From NCBI RefSeq assembly GCF_900639875.1, contig NZ_CAAAIA010000015.1, forward strand, positions 1-35,961: a stretch of 35,961 nucleotides of DNA, given 5' to 3'. Shown here piece by piece: positions 17,254 to 24,612 of the stretch. The position numbers and the translations under genes were made by a program. This stretch comes from Legionella impletisoli. Lineage in GTDB: Bacteria; Pseudomonadota; Gammaproteobacteria; Legionellales; Legionellaceae. Below the pieces are notes generated by a model, which made no database searches, was not told where the DNA came from, and saw nothing but the letters and a program-made list of their open reading frames with translations. Position 1 is the first letter of the stretch. The number at the start of each line of letters is the position of its first letter.

Positions 17254-17566
17254 GATTATTCAACAAATAGATAAAATTTGTCGCATTTTATAGGATTTTA
17301 GAACAGATTACAAATTGATTAGAGAGGCAGACAATGATCACCTGCTCATCTGAGCCGTTATATTCATTTAATCTAGAGACTTATGAAATACTTTAGGTTT
17401 TCTGAATTTAAAGCAGATATGCACACCATATTTCAAACGAATCTCTATCGTACGTTGCTTGTACTGGTTCAGCCAGGCTGATCATTGTCTCTATGTATAA
17501 ATATAGACCAATATTTAGAAAAATAGCAGGCGGCCGATATATTTTGTATTACGAAAATAAATAATA
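17254..17566. other. 313-base gap with a 12-bp inverted repeat
   Basis: This is a divergent intergenic region between the M14-like gene and the solute-binding protein gene, with no credible coding frame. It contains an exact 12-bp inverted repeat, agacaatgatca at 17329-17340 and its reverse complement at 17479-17490, with 138 bases between. Both arms are flanked on their inner side by cctg-like bases (acctg, caggc), extending the similarity imperfectly. It may be a remnant of a small mobile element or chance symmetry. Confidence 0.5.
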
Positions 17567-18298
17567 ATGACTATGAACTATTTATTATCTGCATGCCTAC
17601 TTTTATGCTTATCCATTAGTTGCTATGGAAAACCCTTACTCATTGGCACATCTCAACTCAATCCACCTTTTGAAATGATGGCAACGAAACCTGATCATTT
17701 TTATGGCTTTGATATTGATATGATGTTGGAAATTTGTCGAAGAATGAATCAAGAGTGCGTCTTCAAGACCGTGATGTTTAATGAGATTTTTCCCGAAATT
17801 GACCAAGGAACTTTGGATCTAGCCATCTGGAGCATCATTATTACTTCCGAACGGGAAAAAAATTATTCGTTCAGTATGCCTTATTTACAAAGCGAGGTTC
17901 GATTTATTACGTTAAAAGACTCACCCATTGATACACCTAATGACATCGCTGGAAAAACAGTAGGGATCCGATTTGGTTCTCCCTTTGGAGACGTGGCTAA
18001 GGATATCTATCAAAACGACATCATCATTAAGCAATATCCTTTAGTCAGCGATTTAATCGAAGGATTAAACCAAAAAGAGATTGATGCCGCCATATTAGAT
18101 AATGAAGCGGCCGAATATTGGGCCGCCAATAATGATGAATTGTATAAGCTTATTGGTTCAAAGCTTCCGGTGGGCAAAGGGTATGGAATTCTGGCCAAGC
18201 TTGGCCAGAATGAATTAATTTCTGAAATTAATAAAGCCTTGCTCAGTATGGAAGAAGATGGCAAATATTTAGAAATTTACAATCGATATTTTGACTAA
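17567..18298 (+). CDS. Periplasmic amino-acid-type solute-binding protein (SBP_bac_3)
   Basis: The product is 243 residues from the first Met (241 from the Met at 17573). A signal peptide runs to about residue 22 (LLLCLSISCYG). The mature chain has the two-lobe family-3 binding-protein layout: IGTSQLNPPFEM and FYGFDIDMMLEICRRM (lobe 1), ITSEREKNYSFSMPYLQSE (hinge signature) and AGKTVGIRFGSPFGD (lobe 2). Members bind polar amino acids in the periplasm. No ABC permease or ATPase gene is adjacent, so it is either an orphan receptor or served by a distant transporter. A broken second member follows after 15 bases, suggesting a tandem pair. The ribosome-binding site is weak. Confidence 0.9.
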   Translation: MTMNYLLSACLLLCLSISCYGKPLLIGTSQLNPPFEMMATKPDHFYGFDIDMMLEICRRMNQECVFKTVMFNEIFPEIDQGTLDLAIWSIIITSEREKNYSFSMPYLQSEVRFITLKDSPIDTPNDIAGKTVGIRFGSPFGDVAKDIYQNDIIIKQYPLVSDLIEGLNQKEIDAAILDNEAAEYWAANNDELYKLIGSKLPVGKGYGILAKLGQNELISEINKALLSMEEDGKYLEIYNRYFD

Positions 18299-18313
18299 CG
18301 AAGAATTCACACA

Positions 18314-18848
18314 ATGATAAAAAAACTTATTTTTTCACTTCTTATCTCTTTTTCTTTAGTAGCGGAAGCCGCTAAGCTTAATGTTGGGATTGTTGTGGAT
18401 CCCCCTTTTGTGATACAACAAAATGAACGATACACCGGGGTATCAATTGCTATCTGGGAAAAAGTTGCCGAGAAAGCCAACTTAGAGTACCGATACCAGC
18501 TTTTTGCCAATGAAGATGATGTTATAAAAGCCTATAACGAAGGAACCCTATAACATTCGAATGACATTTGTTCCAAATCTAGAAGAAGGGGTTAACCTGT
18601 TAGAAACTAAACAAGTAGAAGGGGTGGTTGCAAACTACGTCTCTTTAAAATATTTACTTCGTGATAAGGTCCGAACTTATGGCCTACAAGAGTTAATTAT
18701 AGGCTCCACTGAGCTCGCTTTTGCCGTTAAAAATCCACAGACATTAAAACAAATCAATGAAGCACTAACCGAACTACAGGACAAAAATGAAATCTACCCT
18801 ATCTGCAAGCAATGGCTTGACAATGACGCTAAGCTTTGTTTGATATAA
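18314..18848 (+). pseudogene. Solute-binding protein remnant with internal deletion
   Basis: Two reading frames make up one decayed gene. 18314-18553 encodes a signal peptide and the first part of lobe 1 (LNVGIVVDPPFVIQQNE) up to AYNEGTL and a stop. The continuation is in another frame; read through 18540-18560 it gives EPYNIR and runs on from Met 18561 to 18848 as the second part of lobe 2. Aligned with the intact neighbour, the missing piece starts right after the shared GTL and covers about 65 residues, including the SITxER/PY hinge. The original may have been longer if it was a binding-protein/ion-channel fusion. Without that segment no ligand site can form, so it should be non-functional. 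Confidence 0.8.
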
Positions 18849-18873
18849 GGTGACCTTAAAGAAGGTTCGCAAT

Positions 18874-19359
18874 TTAATCGCGAAAATTATTAAATTGCAA
18901 AGGAAGCTCAATATCGGATTTTTTGAGTAAAGCTATTGCTTCTTGCAAATCATCTCTTTTTTTACCGGTGACACGCACTTTATCACCTTGAATCGATGCT
19001 TGGACTTTAAGCTTGTTGTCTTTAAGCAGTTTTACAATATTCTTCGCGGTTGGTTGGTCAATGCCTTGTTTAAACGTCATGGTTAACGTATACGTTTTTC
19101 CACTATGGACAGGCTTATCGTCCACTTCGACCCCGCCGGTGTCTACCCCGCGCTTGGCGCAGTGGGTGCGAAAAATGTCTTCCATTTGGCGAACTTGAAA
19201 TTCCGATTCTGTTTTTAAGGTGACTTTCAACTCATCTAGTTGAATCTCTGCATCCACTCCTCGAAAGTCAAAGCGATTATTTATTTCGCGCTGCGCATTT
19301 TCAACAGCATTTCGTAATTCTAACTCATCGGTTTCGGAAACCACATCAAACGAAGGCAT
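18874..19359 (-). CDS. yajQ: YajQ family nucleotide/c-di-GMP-binding protein
   Basis: The 161 residues from the Met at 19359 ([19 protein letters not shown]) match the family (E. coli YajQ 163). The frame extends to 19410, but the inner start has a GAGGAA ribosome-binding site and the conserved N-terminus. Two ferredoxin-like domains in tandem and the C-terminal [12 protein letters not shown] are typical. In Xanthomonas and Pseudomonas YajQ-type proteins bind cyclic di-GMP and affect transcription; whether that holds here is not visible in the sequence. Confidence 0.94.
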   Translation of the reverse strand: MPSFDVVSETDELELRNAVENAQREINNRFDFRGVDAEIQLDELKVTLKTESEFQVRQMEDIFRTHCAKRGVDTGGVEVDDKPVHSGKTYTLTMTFKQGIDQPTAKNIVKLLKDNKLKVQASIQGDKVRVTGKKRDDLQEAIALLKKSDIELPLQFNNFRD

Positions 19360-19465
19360 AAGATTTTTCCTCAAGATCATATTACGGCAAGATTTTACCG
19401 ATAATTCCAAGCAGATGACAATGCTATGTTCATTATGAGCCGTTCTACTATAAAAACAAAGCCTA

Positions 19466-20320
19466 TTAGAGTTTCACAGGTCTTGTGGTAACAGTAAAAT
19501 CTTCCTCCACCAACAAGAAATGATTAGGCAAAACGTCTTGCCATTCGGTTTTAAAATCATTTAATTTTTCAGAAGCAACTAAAGCACACCGCTTTTCGCC
19601 TTGTTCTTGTAATATATGATACTTATCATGACGCTTTTCAAAACGGCTTCCAACTGCATAATGTAATGAATCGGGTTCAGCATCTTTTTCGGTACAAAAC
19701 CGACTTGCTAAGATACGTTTACCATCTGTTAGACAGACGTTGTAATAAGAGTCCCCGGCTTCACCATACTTTGTTTGTAATGAATCAATGATTCTAAAGG
19801 CCTCCTCAAGTAAAGCCGCGGCCATATTGAGATCTGAAAGATCTTTTCCTTTTGCTAACTGTTGAAAGAGCGCAAATAAATGCTCTGAGTCGGTTTCACC
19901 TTGGATCCAATGGTAAATATCATCATCCAAAAGGTGCCGAATATGGCGCTTAACCTGGATAAATTCATTAATCCCGCCGTTATGCATCAGCATCCAGTTG
20001 TCTTTTCTAAAGGGATGGCAATTATATTGCGTAACCCCACCAGCACTCGCTGCTCTTACATGAGCAAAAAAGACAGGGGAAACGATTTTGGCTGTTAGGT
20101 TTAATAAGTTTTTGTCATTCCACGCCGGAGAAATCGAGGTAAACAAAGCCGGTTCCGAATTAATTGCAAAATTATACCAGCCTACCCCAAATCCATCGCC
20201 ATTTGTGGGGATTTCCGATTCCCGTGCATGCAGACTTTGCATAATGATTGAATTAACGGGCTTAACCAATACCTCTTCGAGTAAGACTTCATGCCCTAAG
20301 TACGCAATTAATCGACACAT
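19466..20320 (-). CDS. yafJ: Class II glutamine amidotransferase, YafJ type
   Basis: N-terminal-nucleophile glutaminase-domain protein that would release ammonia from glutamine. Cys2 (MCRLIAYLG) is the nucleophile. The GWYN and FAHVRAAS segments and NCHPF followed by [10 protein letters not shown] form the glutamine site. At 284 residues it has only the glutaminase domain and no synthetase partner, as in YafJ and EgtC. EgtC is excluded on context, since no egtB or egtD is adjacent. The precise acceptor reaction of YafJ is not established. It has its own start just downstream of the terminator at 20341-20375. Confidence 0.9.
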   Translation of the reverse strand: MCRLIAYLGHEVLLEEVLVKPVNSIIMQSLHARESEIPTNGDGFGVGWYNFAINSEPALFTSISPAWNDKNLLNLTAKIVSPVFFAHVRAASAGGVTQYNCHPFRKDNWMLMHNGGINEFIQVKRHIRHLLDDDIYHWIQGETDSEHLFALFQQLAKGKDLSDLNMAAALLEEAFRIIDSLQTKYGEAGDSYYNVCLTDGKRILASRFCTEKDAEPDSLHYAVGSRFEKRHDKYHILQEQGEKRCALVASEKLNDFKTEWQDVLPNHFLLVEEDFTVTTRPVKL

Positions 20321-20340
20321 ACTTGCTCCCAGTTCAATAA

Positions 20341-20375
20341 AAAAAGCGCATAGTTAAACTATGCGCTTTTTTTTC
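20341..20375. terminator. Strong bidirectional intrinsic terminator
   Basis: An exact stem gcgcatagtt / aactatgcgc (20346-20355 with 20357-20366) is extended by A-runs on the left and T-runs on the right, so either strand gives a GC-rich hairpin followed by a U-tract. It lies directly downstream of the BON-protein gene (minus strand) and just before the yafJ start, insulating the two. Confidence 0.9.
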
Positions 20376-20391
20376 TTAAATCTCCTTAAAA

Positions 20392-21204
20392 TCAATAACC
20401 ACCCATATTCGAATCAGTTGAGCCATTAGAGCCATCACTTGGTGGCGTTGTATCTCCTGACGTGCCTTGGGGTTGGCCTGTACCCGTCGTCGTAGTTGTA
20501 CCATCTTGCCCATCGCCATTTTGCATACTACCAGTTGTCGTCGTGGTTGTATCGGATGTGCCATTAGCGGGTGCAACGTTACCAACTACCAATTGGTTAT
20601 CCACTTGGGTCACCCCATTAACGGATTTAACAACGCTGACTACTTTTTGTTTTTCGTCATTGCTTGCAACTGTTCCGGATAAATACACGGTTCCATTTTT
20701 GGTTTCCACACTGACAGTCCAACTAGGAATATCTTTACCCATCACGTCAGCCTGAATAAGCGCGCCCTTTACTTTGGCAGTGATGTACGTATCCTGCAAG
20801 GGTTGCTTACTATCTTTTACCGTTAGTTTATCGGCATTCACATCCGTAACGCCTTTGGTTGATTCAGCGAGAGTAATGACTTTTTCATAGTCTGTATCAG
20901 AAGGCAATTCGCCTTCAAGATAAACCACACTGCCTTTAACCATGACTTCTACTTTGCCCGAATAGTCTGACAAAGCGGTTTTAACATCATTACCTAAGTT
21001 TGGATTAACTTGACCTGTGGTTTGAGTCGTCATCTGGCCGTTTTGCATGCCATTCGGTTGAGCCGTTTGGTCGGGGGTTTGTGTTGTCACTTGCCCATTT
21101 TGCATGCCGTTTGTGGTTGTTGTCGCATCATCGGCCATCGCATACCCTGCCATACTACTGCAAATTAGAATGGCTAGTGCTTTTAATTTCAATTGCTTAC
21201 TCAT
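20392..21204 (-). CDS. Periplasmic double-BON (OsmY-like) protein
   Basis: The 270 residues carry a signal peptide (1-24, cleaved after YAMA), a Thr/Gln/Asn-rich linker with a repeated NGMQNGQ(V/M)TTQT unit (about 33-64), two BON domains (about 72-130 and 138-208; VVYLEGELPS and TVYLSGTVAS are the matching strands), and a long Thr/Gly/Ser/Asp low-complexity tail. BON domains bind membranes or phospholipids, and OsmY protects against osmotic stress and acts as a periplasmic chaperone. The tails are unusual for OsmY and have a distinct composition. The DUF3309 gene lies 42 bases upstream on the same strand and probably shares its promoter. Confidence 0.9.
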   Translation of the reverse strand: MSKQLKLKALAILICSSMAGYAMADDATTTTNGMQNGQVTTQTPDQTAQPNGMQNGQMTTQTTGQVNPNLGNDVKTALSDYSGKVEVMVKGSVVYLEGELPSDTDYEKVITLAESTKGVTDVNADKLTVKDSKQPLQDTYITAKVKGALIQADVMGKDIPSWTVSVETKNGTVYLSGTVASNDEKQKVVSVVKSVNGVTQVDNQLVVGNVAPANGTSDTTTTTTGSMQNGDGQDGTTTTTGTGQPQGTSGDTTPPSDGSNGSTDSNMGGY

Positions 21205-21246
21205 GATTATCCCTTCCCTGTTGATAAATTTTAGTTCCTGGTTAAG

Positions 21247-21405
21247 TCAAATTACACCTGGTCGTAACAATAAATATAATATTAATATTATCAGTAAAAT
21301 GGTTATAATTCCGGATGGTTTATATCCCCACCCTCTACTATATGGCCAAATGGGCAGTAGAATCGAGATCAAGAGCAATAAAACGATAATGCCGATCAAA
21401 TCCAT
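21247..21405 (-). CDS. DUF3309 family small membrane protein (52 aa)
   Basis: This short gene begins with ATG at 21405 (AAGGA 7 bases upstream) and stops at 21247-21249. The translation has two hydrophobic stretches around the motif LPIWPYSRGWGYKPSG, which is the hallmark of the DUF3309 family (about 50 residues, usually LPTWPxSRGWGYxPSG). The function is unknown; such proteins often sit near DUF1328 and other stress genes in proteobacteria. It lies 42 bases upstream of the BON gene and likely forms an operon with it. It is divergent from the DUF1328 gene. Confidence 0.88.
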   Translation of the reverse strand: MDLIGIIVLLLLISILLPIWPYSRGWGYKPSGIITILLIILILYLLLRPGVI

Positions 21406-21436
21406 TCTCTGTCCTTAATTGGCTTCCCTAAAAATT

Positions 21437-21443
21437 AGCATAG
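21437..21443 (-). promoter_or_regulatory. Candidate sigma-S-like -10 for DUF3309-BON
   Basis: Read on the minus strand the site is CTATGCT, followed by AAT. It resembles the sigma-S extended -10 consensus KCTAYRCTTAA, lacking one T. It lies about 32 bases before the DUF3309 start codon, a sensible distance. No clear -35 is present, which sigma-S tolerates. Confidence 0.45.
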
Positions 21444-21503
21444 TCAAGCAATCCTATTTATGCAAAAAAATGACCTTTCATTTTTTGTAACTGGGTTTTT
21501 TGT

Positions 21504-21514
21504 ACTATGCTTAT
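21504..21514 (+). promoter_or_regulatory. Candidate sigma-S-like -10 for the DUF1328 gene
   Basis: aCTATGCTTAt matches KCTAYRCTTAA at nine of eleven positions. It would start transcription near 21521, giving a leader of about 90 bases before the DUF1328 gene. It faces away from the similar element at 21437-21443, so the two small membrane-protein genes have mirrored promoters. Confidence 0.5.
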
Positions 21515-21614
21515 AAGTAGGTAGTCGTCAAATTACCTGATTTATTTAGGAGAATTTAAGATTAATCTTCTTAAGTCTTAGTAAATAAGTCACACACAAT
21601 TCAAGGAGTGAATT

Positions 21615-21797
21615 ATGTTAAGTTGGGCTATTTTCTTTTTCATCATTGCGCTGATTGCCGCTTTGTTTGGATTTGGAGGTATCGCCAGTGCTGCTGCCGG
21701 TATTGCAAAAATATTGTTTTTTATATTTCTTGTGATCTTCGTCATTTTTTTAGTAATGAGTTTAATTGGCGGTCGAAGACCTCCACCACCTGTATAA
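21615..21797 (+). CDS. DUF1328/YtjA family small membrane protein
   Basis: The 60 residues contain two hydrophobic helices (1-18 and 30-52), with [20 protein letters not shown] between and within them, the DUF1328 (UPF0391, E. coli YtjA) signature. The C-terminus ends in RRPPPPV instead of the usual short basic tail. An AAGGAG ribosome-binding site lies 8 bases upstream. The function is unknown; members are small inner-membrane proteins often induced in stress. A good terminator follows at 21814. Confidence 0.93.
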   Translation: MLSWAIFFFIIALIAALFGFGGIASAAAGIAKILFFIFLVIFVIFLVMSLIGGRRPPPPV

Positions 21798-21813
21798 CCT
21801 AGAAGACGATTTG

Positions 21814-21846
21814 AAATGCCCTCTTAACCTTGAGGGCATTTTTTTA
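21814..21846 (+). terminator. Intrinsic terminator after the DUF1328 gene
   Basis: A 10-bp exact stem (aaatgccctc at 21814-21823, gagggcattt at 21832-21841) with an 8-base loop is followed by T residues to 21845. It ends the monocistronic DUF1328 transcript. Confidence 0.9.
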
Positions 21847-21911
21847 CACAATGGTAACTTAAGTACACTATAATTAGAAAGAACGCTTTCCATTTTTCAA
21901 AGGAGTGAATG

Positions 21912-22226
21912 ATGAAGCCGCTATTGTTTTTATCGCTGATGCTGTTTAGCATCCTATCCTTCGGTGCCAAAATAATTGTAACGGGTGAACCAATCGTTCT
22001 TGAACATCGCGGCGATTTATATTATCCGCCCGCCAACTTTACAGAGCCTGTTCCAACTTCTTATACCTATGTCACGGTAGATGGGGTCACTCGCGTATGT
22101 TATTTGAATCCACAACCCGCGTTTGCCAATTTAGATATGATTACCATTAATGTAGAAGTCAAGGGAACAACCTCGGTATGGAATTGCTACGCTTACAACA
22201 CCACTTATTTTGAAGCGCAGCCATAA
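21912..22226 (+). CDS. Unknown small secreted protein
   Basis: The product is 104 residues from the second of two adjacent Met codons, preferred because AGGAG at 21901-21905 is then 6 bases away. A signal peptide covers about 1-18 (LLFLSLMLFSILSFGA). The mature part is beta-rich with two cysteines (VCYLN and WNCYAY) that could form a disulfide in the periplasm. I do not recognise a family. A TATAAT -10 at 21869-21874 lies upstream. The phosphoribosyltransferase gene follows after 18 bases, so they are probably co-transcribed. Confidence 0.8.
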   Translation: MKPLLFLSLMLFSILSFGAKIIVTGEPIVLEHRGDLYYPPANFTEPVPTSYTYVTVDGVTRVCYLNPQPAFANLDMITINVEVKGTTSVWNCYAYNTTYFEAQP

Positions 22227-22244
22227 AACTGAAAGGATTTAGCC

Positions 22245-22892
22245 ATGGACAAATACCATGACAGACTTAATGCAGGAAAGTTTTTGGCCAAGGAATTAAG
22301 CCGCTATAAAAATCATCCTGATGGGATTATATTCGCTTTGCCACGTGGAGGTGTGCCGGTGGCATATGAAATAGCCACTGAGCTATCCCTTCCTTTAGAT
22401 GTTTTTTTAGTGCGAAAGCTTGGTGTGCCAGGCCATCGAGAATTGGCCATGGGCGCAATCGCCTCCGGCGAAATTGCCTTTTTTAACCAGTCTATTATAT
22501 CGGATTTAAATATCTCTCAAGAAGCCATCGATGAAGTTATTAAAGCAGAGTCTTCAGAACTCAAACGACGAGAAGAGGCTTACCGAGGCGACAAACCATT
22601 CCCCGATTTAACGAATAAAACGGTGATCCTAGTTGATGATGGCATTGCCACCGGCGCAACGGTACGTGCAGCGATTGAAGCGCTTCGTGTGCACAAACCT
22701 AGCCGCATCGTGCTGGCTGTGCCTGTTGCGCCTCGTTCTACGCTCTATGAGCTTGACGCGGAGGTAGATGAAATAGTCTGCCCTTTAGCGCCAGTTAATT
22801 TTTACGCCGTAGGGATATGGTATGAACAATTCCCACAAACAAGTGACGATGAAGTACGTGATTTTCTATCCAAAGCACGCGCGACGGTTTAA
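22245..22892 (+). CDS. Type I phosphoribosyltransferase
   Basis: The 215 residues have the PRPP-binding motif VILVDDGIATGAT at 127-139 (acidic pair D131-D132), an ALPRGGVPVA pyrophosphate-loop segment at 31-40 and LVRKLGVPGHRELAMGAIA at 55-73. This architecture belongs to a broad family often annotated only as phosphoribosyltransferase and frequently found next to stress or dienelactone-hydrolase genes. The base substrate cannot be read from the sequence. GAAAGGA precedes the ATG. Its stop overlaps that of the convergent ferritin-like gene by 4 bases. Confidence 0.92.
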   Translation: MDKYHDRLNAGKFLAKELSRYKNHPDGIIFALPRGGVPVAYEIATELSLPLDVFLVRKLGVPGHRELAMGAIASGEIAFFNQSIISDLNISQEAIDEVIKAESSELKRREEAYRGDKPFPDLTNKTVILVDDGIATGATVRAAIEALRVHKPSRIVLAVPVAPRSTLYELDAEVDEIVCPLAPVNFYAVGIWYEQFPQTSDDEVRDFLSKARATV

Positions 22893-23440
22893 CTATCTAA
22901 TTTGACATCATATTCTGCGGCAACATCCAAGAGATCATCTGCGTGTTCTTCTTCGACGGCTAAAATGTCTTCCAATAGCTTCCGAGTGGTTGGATCCGCG
23001 TAACCAATGTAATTAATCATCGCGCGATAGATATCAATGGCAATGCGCTCAGCCACCAAATTTTCTTCAACCATGCAATCGACTGTATCACAATCTACAA
23101 AATCCGCATGGGAGCGCTCTCCAAGCCCTTCGGGCGAAAAATTAGGCTCCCCCCCTAATTGCATAATGCGTTGCGCCAATTGATCCGCATGATCAGTTTC
23201 TTGAATCGCGTGTTCTAAAAACTCTGCTGCAGCTACACTCGCGCCTAAAGCAGCGGCTTTATAGTGGTGTTGTTTATAGCGCAGGATGCAAATTAACTCC
23301 GTGGCTAACGCACCATTTAAGAGCTCAATAACGTTATCCAGATCGAGATTGTAATTTTCCGTGATAGGGCCTCGCATCAGATGTTTGCGCGCTTCGTCCC
23401 GGATTTTTTTGATATTGGCGAGAAATTCGGTATCTTTCAT
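22889..23440 (-). CDS. Ferritin-like (bacterioferritin/Dps-type) di-iron protein
   Basis: The 183 residues form a four-helix ferritin-like domain. Candidate di-iron ligands are spaced as in bacterioferritin: E48 (ALATEL), E81 and H84 (ETDH), E131 (VAER) and E163 and H166 (EEEH). It probably oxidises or stores iron and limits oxidative damage. It is longer than bacterioferritin (about 158) because of a roughly 25-residue N-terminal extension and an acidic Cys-containing loop (VDCDTVDC, 115-122) that is unusual. It converges on the phosphoribosyltransferase gene with a 4-base overlap of the stop codons. Confidence 0.88.
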   Translation of the reverse strand: MKDTEFLANIKKIRDEARKHLMRGPITENYNLDLDNVIELLNGALATELICILRYKQHHYKAAALGASVAAAEFLEHAIQETDHADQLAQRIMQLGGEPNFSPEGLGERSHADFVDCDTVDCMVEENLVAERIAIDIYRAMINYIGYADPTTRKLLEDILAVEEEHADDLLDVAAEYDVKLDS

Positions 23441-23521
23441 AATTGACGTCCTTGTTCATTCACTCATAATGTATATTTTAGAAGCAAATTAAGAAAAATT
23501 CCGCTACACCACAAAAGTTCT

Positions 23522-24538
23522 CTATGGGCTTAAAACCAATTTAAGTAATTTTTCATCGTTAAAACTCAGTGCATGGGCTTCATCAATATGATAACGGTCA
23601 TAGGGAAGATGGCTAAGATAAGATGGAAGTTCAAGAGAAACATTCGGCACACTCCCATCGCCAAGGCCTTGGATCACTTCCTGGCCATGCTCTAAATGAA
23701 TTTGATACGGAGTGGGATGAGTTCGATTGGTTAAGATAATAATTTTTGAGGTAGCGATGGTTGGCCCTGATGTTTCTAATCGCTGATAAAAAAGCTCAAC
23801 GCGGGTTAACTGCCGCTGCAGAAATGCTGTTTTTTCAGGACTTTCTTCTGTCATTAAATAACCCAATTTAAATTGTTTCCAGGTTTCAATATCAAATAAG
23901 GAATAATTCACCACTGCTTGGGGATATCGAGGAAGTAAATAATACACACTGGCAAAGGATGCCATTGCTTTGCTGGACAATAGTGTTTTATTCAAACCAA
24001 ATGACGAGCCATGCATCAAATCAAGCAAGGCCTTTAATGTTCCCTGAAAGGGCACTGCAACGAAAAAGACATTTCGTAACACCGGTTCGTTAAACATCTG
24101 TAACACATAGCTTGTAATTAAACCACCCATACTATGACAAACGATATCGATGGCTCCTCGTTTTTCCTTTCTTAATCGCTCAATGAGGCTTTTAAGACGA
24201 GGAATGGCCATCATCAAGTCCTGTCGCCAATCATAATGGAAAAAAATCAGCTCCGTCTCTTCAGAACGATAGTGTTTAAACGCTTGAAAAAACTTCGCAT
24301 AAATAGAAACTTTATATATTCCGGGGATGATATCAATCTCTTGAATCACCGCCGCTGACTTGAATCGTCTTGAGTTAACGCAATCAATTTCAGGCACATG
24401 ATTACTGAGCGAGGTACTATGATTAAATTGTGCCGCCATGAACTTTGGCCATATTAACTGCCCCTCTTGATCCATCAAACTGGAACCTTTAAATCCCGGA
24501 ATGAAGATTAACGTATTTTGTTTTTTCATGTTCGTCAT
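23522..24538 (-). CDS. LCAT-like alpha/beta hydrolase
   Basis: The 338 residues have the hallmarks of lecithin:cholesterol acyltransferase-like hydrolases: an oxyanion segment IFIPGFKGSSL (11-21), HYDWRQD (101-107), a nucleophile elbow HSMGG (S136), an acid GDGSVP (D294) and a histidine in EAHALSF (H322). It likely acts on lipid esters or phospholipids. No N-terminal signal peptide is seen, so if it acts outside the cytoplasm it needs another export route. A second Met at residue 4 is an alternative start; neither has a strong ribosome-binding site. Confidence 0.85.
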   Translation of the reverse strand: MTNMKKQNTLIFIPGFKGSSLMDQEGQLIWPKFMAAQFNHSTSLSNHVPEIDCVNSRRFKSAAVIQEIDIIPGIYKVSIYAKFFQAFKHYRSEETELIFFHYDWRQDLMMAIPRLKSLIERLRKEKRGAIDIVCHSMGGLITSYVLQMFNEPVLRNVFFVAVPFQGTLKALLDLMHGSSFGLNKTLLSSKAMASFASVYYLLPRYPQAVVNYSLFDIETWKQFKLGYLMTEESPEKTAFLQRQLTRVELFYQRLETSGPTIATSKIIILTNRTHPTPYQIHLEHGQEVIQGLGDGSVPNVSLELPSYLSHLPYDRYHIDEAHALSFNDEKLLKLVLSP

Positions 24539-24612
24539 TTACAAACTCATAGCATCAGCTTAAACTTGAATTGTGCTCATAATTCAAAGATAAGTCATTT
24601 TGGGAGTATTTT

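Noticed and set aside
18314-18848. Programmed frameshift joining the two solute-binding fragments
   Set aside because: The hinge segment between them is absent from the DNA, so no frameshift could restore a complete protein.
19466-20320. EgtC of ergothioneine synthesis
   Set aside because: No egtB or egtD neighbour; the YafJ type fits equally well and demands no missing pathway.
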